Shown piece by piece: positions 60,583 through 64,000 of a DNA stretch of 64,000 bases (position 1 is its first letter; every line of letters starts with the position of its first letter). Source of the DNA: Histidinibacterium lentulum (GTDB lineage: Bacteria; Pseudomonadota; Alphaproteobacteria; Rhodobacterales; Rhodobacteraceae); assembly GCF_003789055.1 (NCBI RefSeq), contig NZ_ML119081.1, forward strand, positions 124,001 through 188,000. The letters are read 5' to 3'. The notes under the pieces were generated by a model that saw nothing but the letters and a program-made list of their open reading frames with translations, had not been told where the DNA came from and did not search any database. Both the position numbers and the translations under genes were made by a program.

Positions 60583-61067
60583 CGCGCCTGATCGCCACCT
60601 TCTTCTATGTGGGCCTGCTGAAGCCCGCCCCGGGCACCTGGGGCTCCCTCGCCGCCCTGCCCGCGCTTCTGCTGCTGCACTGGGCCGGCGGTCCGTTCCT
60701 GGTGCTGGCGGTGCTCGTTCTGGTCATCGCGGCGGGCACCTGGGCCACGACCGAACTGACCCGAGGCGCCCATGAGGACCCGTCCTGGATCGTCATCGAC
60801 GAGGTGGCGGGCCAGTGGGTGGCGCTGCTGCCCGTCAGCTTCGGCGCCTGGTGGGTGGGGTCGGAGATCACCGCGCTCTGGCCGGGCTGGATCGCGGCCT
60901 TCCTGCTCTTTCGCGCCTTCGACATCTGGAAACCGGGGCCCGTGGGCCGGGCCGACCGGCTGCAGACCCCTTGGGGTGTGATGCTCGACGACCTGATCGC
61001 GGGGGCGATGGCCGGGCTCTGCGTGATCGTGCTGGCCGCGCTGGCCCATCTGCCGGTGATCCTGTGA
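60579..61067 (+). CDS. pgpA: Phosphatidylglycerophosphatase A
   Basis: Inner-membrane phosphatase (162 aa) making phosphatidylglycerol from PG-phosphate. It has four hydrophobic segments and the PgpA motifs [51 protein letters not shown] and [15 protein letters not shown]. The GTG start overlaps the ispF stop and the stop overlaps the GTG of the next gene, making a three-gene coupled unit. Confidence 0.95.
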   Translation: MTRLIATFFYVGLLKPAPGTWGSLAALPALLLLHWAGGPFLVLAVLVLVIAAGTWATTELTRGAHEDPSWIVIDEVAGQWVALLPVSFGAWWVGSEITALWPGWIAAFLLFRAFDIWKPGPVGRADRLQTPWGVMLDDLIAGAMAGLCVIVLAALAHLPVIL

Positions 61068-61531
61068 GCCGGCTGGTGGAACTGGCACGCGCCCGCGGCC
61101 TGAAAGTGACCACTGCGGAAAGCTGCACGGGTGGTCTCCTCGCGGGCCGGGTGACCGACGCGGCGGGGGCCTCCGCCATCTTCGACTACGGGTTCGTCAC
61201 CTATTCGAACGACGCGAAACGCGACCTGCTGGGGGTGCGTAGCGAGACGCTCGCCGCCCATGGCGCCGTCTCCGAGGAAACCGCCGGCGAGATGGCCGAG
61301 GGCGCGCGCACGCGCGCACGCGCGGACGTGGCGGTTTCCGTCACCGGCATCGCGGGGCCCGGCGGCGGCACGCCGGAGAAGCCCGAGGGGCGTGTCTGTT
61401 TCGGACTGTCGACGCGCTCCGGGACGATGACGGAGACCGTGGACTTCGGCGCCCTCGGTCGGGACCGGGTCCGGGCGGCCACGGTGGATCATGGAATGGC
61501 GCTGCTGATCCGGGGCATCGAGAGCTGCTGA
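61064..61531 (+). CDS. pncC: CinA-family nicotinamide-nucleotide amidase (PncC type)
   Basis: A 155-aa stand-alone CinA C-terminal domain, expected to deamidate nicotinamide mononucleotide in pyridine nucleotide recycling. Motifs: VTTAESCTGGLLAGRVTDAAGAS, YGFVTYSNDAKRDLLGV, AVSEETAGEMAEGA and VSVTGIAGPGGGTPEKPEGRVCFG. The molybdopterin-binding N-terminal domain of full-length CinA is absent, as in other PncC proteins. Third gene of the ispF-pgpA-pncC unit. Confidence 0.95.
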   Translation: MSRLVELARARGLKVTTAESCTGGLLAGRVTDAAGASAIFDYGFVTYSNDAKRDLLGVRSETLAAHGAVSEETAGEMAEGARTRARADVAVSVTGIAGPGGGTPEKPEGRVCFGLSTRSGTMTETVDFGALGRDRVRAATVDHGMALLIRGIESC

Positions 61532-61860
61532 GCCTCGGGCGCGGGCGGATCGGAAATTCCCGCTCCATTGGACGGACTCCACGGGCGAGGCCATAAAATA
61601 CAATGAAAACATGCAGTTACATGCCGTTTCATCGTGTAACGCTGCCACGGACGTGCAGCCGGTCCCGCCGGACAGGTCGCCCACGACGGGCCGATCCGTC
61701 GCCTCGGGCCATGGCCCCGACCCCCGGCAGCCCCTACTCTGACCCCGAGACCAGTACCCGGAGGCCCCCGGATGAAAACGCATGCCCAGCCCCGCGTCGA
61801 GACCCCGCCCTCTTCCGCCGGTCCAACTCCCGGGAGGCCACGGACCGCCAAGGTCGGCCT
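61532..61860. other. Intergenic region with an inverted repeat in an A+T-rich patch
   Basis: No gene identified. Around 61590-61640 the sequence is A+T-rich (CCATAAAATACAATGAAAAC) and contains the inverted repeat ATGAAA (61603-61608)/TTTCAT (61627-61632). The remainder reads as non-coding in all frames despite open frames caused by high GC. Probably holds the promoter of the following two-gene unit. Confidence 0.4.
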
Positions 61861-62691
61861 GTGCGTAACTCCGTCGGCAAGAACGAACTGCAGAACTTCG
61901 GGAAATTCCGCGTGTCCGGCCGGAACGCGCGCGGCTGGCTCGACCGGATCATGGCGGGCCGAGTCCCGCGGCCCAACCCGCTCGCCCTCCCGCCGATGCT
62001 GTCGCCCTCCGGCCGGCTGATGAGCGATCTCACGATCTCCTGCCTGAGCGAGACCGAATTCCGGCGTGCCGGCAGCTATGGTGCGCAGGAAATCCACCTG
62101 CGATGGTTCGAGACGCATCTCGAGGATGACGTCGATGTTGAGAATGTATCAGTCAGGGTCACCGGCTTTCAGATTGCCGGCCTCCGGACGCACGATCCGC
62201 TCGCCTTGGCGACCCGCGATCCGACTGATCCGCGCCTTCTCGATGTTCGACCCATGGCGGTACGCCAGGTGACCTGCCTCGTGCATCGGATGAGCTATGG
62301 AGACGACCCCGGCTTCCGGCTCTACTGCCCCCCGATGAACCAGTGCAGCCTGTGGAAAACCCTGTGGGAAGCCGACAGGCCCATCAGCGCAGGAGCGGAC
62401 AGCGAGAGAGCGGTGCTGCGCGACCGCGTGCTTGAGGCTTTCACGGCGGCCGTGGACGATGCCCATGTACAGGGCCATGAGCCCATCTGGATCGACGGTC
62501 GGGTGCAGGGGCTCTGCACCTCGGGCGGGTATCCGCCCCGGGCGGGCGTGTCGGTCGCTTCGGGGTTCGTCCCGCGCGACCGGGCCCGGGACGGTCTCGG
62601 GATGAGAAACGAGTTCCTGGACGAGCGGCGGCCGGCGCGGCCTGCGACGCGGCCTCCGTTCCATGCCGAAGGGGAAAGGACGCTCGGGTGA
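61861..62691 (+). CDS. Hypothetical protein, unknown function, coupled to MobA-like gene
   Basis: An open frame of up to 276 aa from a GTG at 61861 (AAGG about 8 bases upstream); other candidate starts are ATG 61951, 61999 and 62020. The part after 62020 looks most protein-like: SDLTISCLSETEFRRAGSYGAQEIHLRWFETHLEDDVDVENVSVRVTGFQIAG and MAVRQVTCLVHRMSYGDDPGFRLYCPPMNQCSLWKTLWEAD with four cysteines. No known domain or signal peptide recognised. Codon use is less GC-biased in the middle. The stop overlaps the GTG start of the next gene (GTGA), which supports it being translated. Confidence 0.5.
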   Translation: MRNSVGKNELQNFGKFRVSGRNARGWLDRIMAGRVPRPNPLALPPMLSPSGRLMSDLTISCLSETEFRRAGSYGAQEIHLRWFETHLEDDVDVENVSVRVTGFQIAGLRTHDPLALATRDPTDPRLLDVRPMAVRQVTCLVHRMSYGDDPGFRLYCPPMNQCSLWKTLWEADRPISAGADSERAVLRDRVLEAFTAAVDDAHVQGHEPIWIDGRVQGLCTSGGYPPRAGVSVASGFVPRDRARDGLGMRNEFLDERRPARPATRPPFHAEGERTLG

Positions 62692-63299
62692 TGACGGAAG
62701 GGCCGCTGATCCTCATACCCGCCGCAGGGGCTTCGTCACGCATGAGAGGCGCCGACAAGCTGACCCGGCCGGTGGAGGGCGTGCCGCTCCTAGGGCGGCA
62801 GGTCGCTCAGGCGCTCGGGACCGGGTGGCCCGTCCTCGTCACCTTGCCCCCCGATCGACCGGCACGAACCGCGCTGGTGCTGCGGCTGATGGCGACGGCA
62901 GGAGGGCGGCTCCGCTCGGAGACCCTTGCGGATGCCAACGAGGGCCTGTCCCGTTCCCTGCGCGCGGGCGCACTGGCAGCGTTGGAGGCCGACCGCGATC
63001 TGCTGGTGATGCTGCCGGACATGCCGGGTATCGAAACCGCCGATCTCCAGCGCCTCGTCGCGGCCCGCACACCCGGCATCCTTATCTGCCGCGCCACCGC
63101 CGAGGACGGCACGCCGGGTCATCCGGTCCTTTTCGCGCACGACCTGCTGCCGGAGTTCGCGCACCTCTATGGGGACCATGGCGCGGCCGCGGTGGTCAGG
63201 GCTCACCGGGAGGAGCTGACGGAGGTTCCGCTGGAAGGCCGGCGGGCCTGCGAGGATCTCGACAGCCCCGAAGACTGGGAGGCCTTCCTCTCGAGGTAG
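62688..63299 (+). CDS. MobA-like NTP transferase (MocA/NboR group)
   Basis: A 203-aa nucleotidyltransferase with PLILIPAAGASSRMRGADKLTRPVEGVPLLGRQ (nucleotide-binding loop) and LLVMLPDMPGIETADLQRLV (metal-binding Asp), GHPVLFAHDLLPEFAHLYGDHGAAAVVRAHREEL, the pattern of molybdenum-cofactor cytidylyl/guanylyltransferases. It may add CMP to molybdopterin for xanthine-dehydrogenase-type enzymes, though no such oxidase is in view. GTG 62688 overlaps the preceding stop; ATG 62691 is the alternative. GGGGAAAGGA is the ribosome site. Confidence 0.85.
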   Translation: MMTEGPLILIPAAGASSRMRGADKLTRPVEGVPLLGRQVAQALGTGWPVLVTLPPDRPARTALVLRLMATAGGRLRSETLADANEGLSRSLRAGALAALEADRDLLVMLPDMPGIETADLQRLVAARTPGILICRATAEDGTPGHPVLFAHDLLPEFAHLYGDHGAAAVVRAHREELTEVPLEGRRACEDLDSPEDWEAFLSR

Positions 63300-63305
63300 G
63301 CGCGG

Positions 63306-63794
63306 TCAGGCGGGTTCGTCCGCCCCGGCCCTCGCACAGGCCCTGTCGCAGGCAAGGGCCGAGCCAAGCCAGGCGCCGTTGGCGAGGATCGCCACGGGAC
63401 CCTCGACGAGAAGCTCAAGCCGGATCAACGTGTTCTCCTCGACGTGGCGGGCGACCGCCAGCTCCGCCGCCGCGACGAACCGGTCACCGGCGTTCCCGGC
63501 GCGCGCGCCGAAGACAAGGAGCCGCTGATCCCCGATGACGGTCAGTTCGCGTTCCGGAAGGCCCTGGCCGAGGGCCCCCGGCGGCAGAATGACCGCCTTC
63601 GGACCTTTCGGGCCGCGTCCCGGATCGGTGCCCACCGTAAGCACCCGGACCAGCCCTGCCGCGCGGGTCAAGACCCGAAGCCCCGGCTGCAGCTGTTCGA
63701 CCGGCATTTCCCCGCGCACCGTCGCGACAAGCGTCCGCGCGGCGAGCCAAAGGGGCCGCGTGCGAGCCGGGTCGGGGGGAGTGTCGAATGTCAT
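63306..63794 (-). CDS. Degenerate Hint-domain (Hint_2-like) protein
   Basis: A 162-aa protein resembling the Hint_2 domain common in Rhodobacteraceae: LAARTLVATVRGEMPVEQLQPGLRVLTRAAG corresponds to the CFTPGTxIATxxGExPVExLxxGDxVLT opening, then VILPPGALGQGLPERELTVIGDQRLLVFG and NTLIRLELLVEGPVAILANGAWLGSAL. The residue that should be the autoprocessing cysteine is replaced (PLWLAARTL), and there is no long N-terminal exporter or passenger part, so it is probably non-splicing. It is convergent with the MobA-like gene with only 6 bp between stops. Confidence 0.7.
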   Translation of the reverse strand: MTFDTPPDPARTRPLWLAARTLVATVRGEMPVEQLQPGLRVLTRAAGLVRVLTVGTDPGRGPKGPKAVILPPGALGQGLPERELTVIGDQRLLVFGARAGNAGDRFVAAAELAVARHVEENTLIRLELLVEGPVAILANGAWLGSALACDRACARAGADEPA

Positions 63795-64000
63795 GGGCCT
63801 CTTTCGGATCGGGCGTCGCGGAGTCTCGCCCGCTGCGACTGCCTTTGCCTATTCTCGCCAAAAATGCAAATGATGTCAGGTCTTTGGCTGTTTTCCCCGA
63901 ACAGTCGCGCCCGCTGGTCCTGCATCGTTGCGCGGTTTACGATTCACCCTCTGGAACCGGTCTGACCCATGTACGAACGGTGGCGAAGCCCGGGCTGGAC

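Noticed and set aside
63969-64000. Possible start of a rightward gene at the window edge (MYERWRSPGW)
   Set aside because: Only ten codons are visible and the ribosome site is weak; not enough to call a gene.
1-64000. CRISPR arrays, insertion sequences, rRNA genes, prophage clusters
   Set aside because: No regularly spaced repeats, transposase motifs, rRNA-like stretches or phage structural genes were seen; the only phage-like gene is the orphan repressor at 5403-6080.

Overview
The window is a very GC-rich chromosomal segment from an alphaproteobacterium, almost certainly of the Rhodobacteraceae (Rhodobacter/Roseobacter group). The evidence is the hemA-type 5-aminolevulinate synthase, the dusB(nifR3)-ntrB-ntrC-ntrY-ntrX operon with an NtrC that lacks the GAFTGA loop, PstC and PstA with long N-terminal extensions, a class II DAHP synthase, an ispF-pgpA-pncC string, and heavy use of GTG and TTG starts with ATGA or GTGA stop/start overlaps. 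I see no rRNA, CRISPR array, insertion sequence or convincing tRNA. Most of the content is core genome.

Layout. 1-9.4 kb: a truncated M20 peptidase, hemA behind a Fnr-type box, a RodZ-like membrane protein, ispG, a lower-GC patch with an orphan phage-repressor-like gene, a DsbA-family protein, an aminotransferase and a cell-wall amidase. 9.5-15.8 kb: a hotdog thioesterase, an orphan GAF/HisKA_2 histidine kinase, a methyltransferase, the bifunctional penicillin-binding protein mrcA and a two-gene secreted/outer-membrane unit. 16-23.4 kb: prfB, a small P-loop protein, a probable frameshifted gene, a HupE/UreJ-like membrane protein, rpsB-tsf, then an orphan NMT1-type binding protein behind a LacI-type operator and a DUF4168 protein. 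23.4-32.3 kb: an ectoine hydrolase-like M24 enzyme and the phosphate system (phoR; pstS-pstC-pstA-pstB-phoU-phoB) with a three-repeat Pho box in front of pstS.

32.5-40 kb: a conserved unknown, a PLP sulfur-amino-acid enzyme, gamma-carbonic anhydrase, gmk and yicC in a tightly coupled leftward operon, a PAS-like protein, class II DAHP synthase and a GlxA-type regulator. 40.2-47.9 kb: a branched-chain amino-acid type (HAAT) ABC transporter whose genes are interleaved with four secreted unknown proteins; three are tandem, translationally coupled, apparently paralogous proteins with a shared two-cysteine N-terminus. 48-52.4 kb: an XRE-cupin regulator divergent from an acyl-CoA synthetase / DsbA-like / K+ channel / Bcr-CflA exporter operon. 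52.6-59.8 kb: the nitrogen regulation operon, read leftward from dusB to ntrX. 60.1-64 kb: ispF-pgpA-pncC, an unknown protein coupled to a MobA-like nucleotidyltransferase, and a degenerate Hint-domain protein.

The least explained pieces are the tandem secreted proteins inside the HAAT operon (42332-43955), the orphan S24 repressor homologue whose nucleophilic serine position is alanine (5403-6080), the Hint_2-like protein without the catalytic cysteine (63306-63794), and the LacI-type operator before an orphan binding protein (21605-21624).
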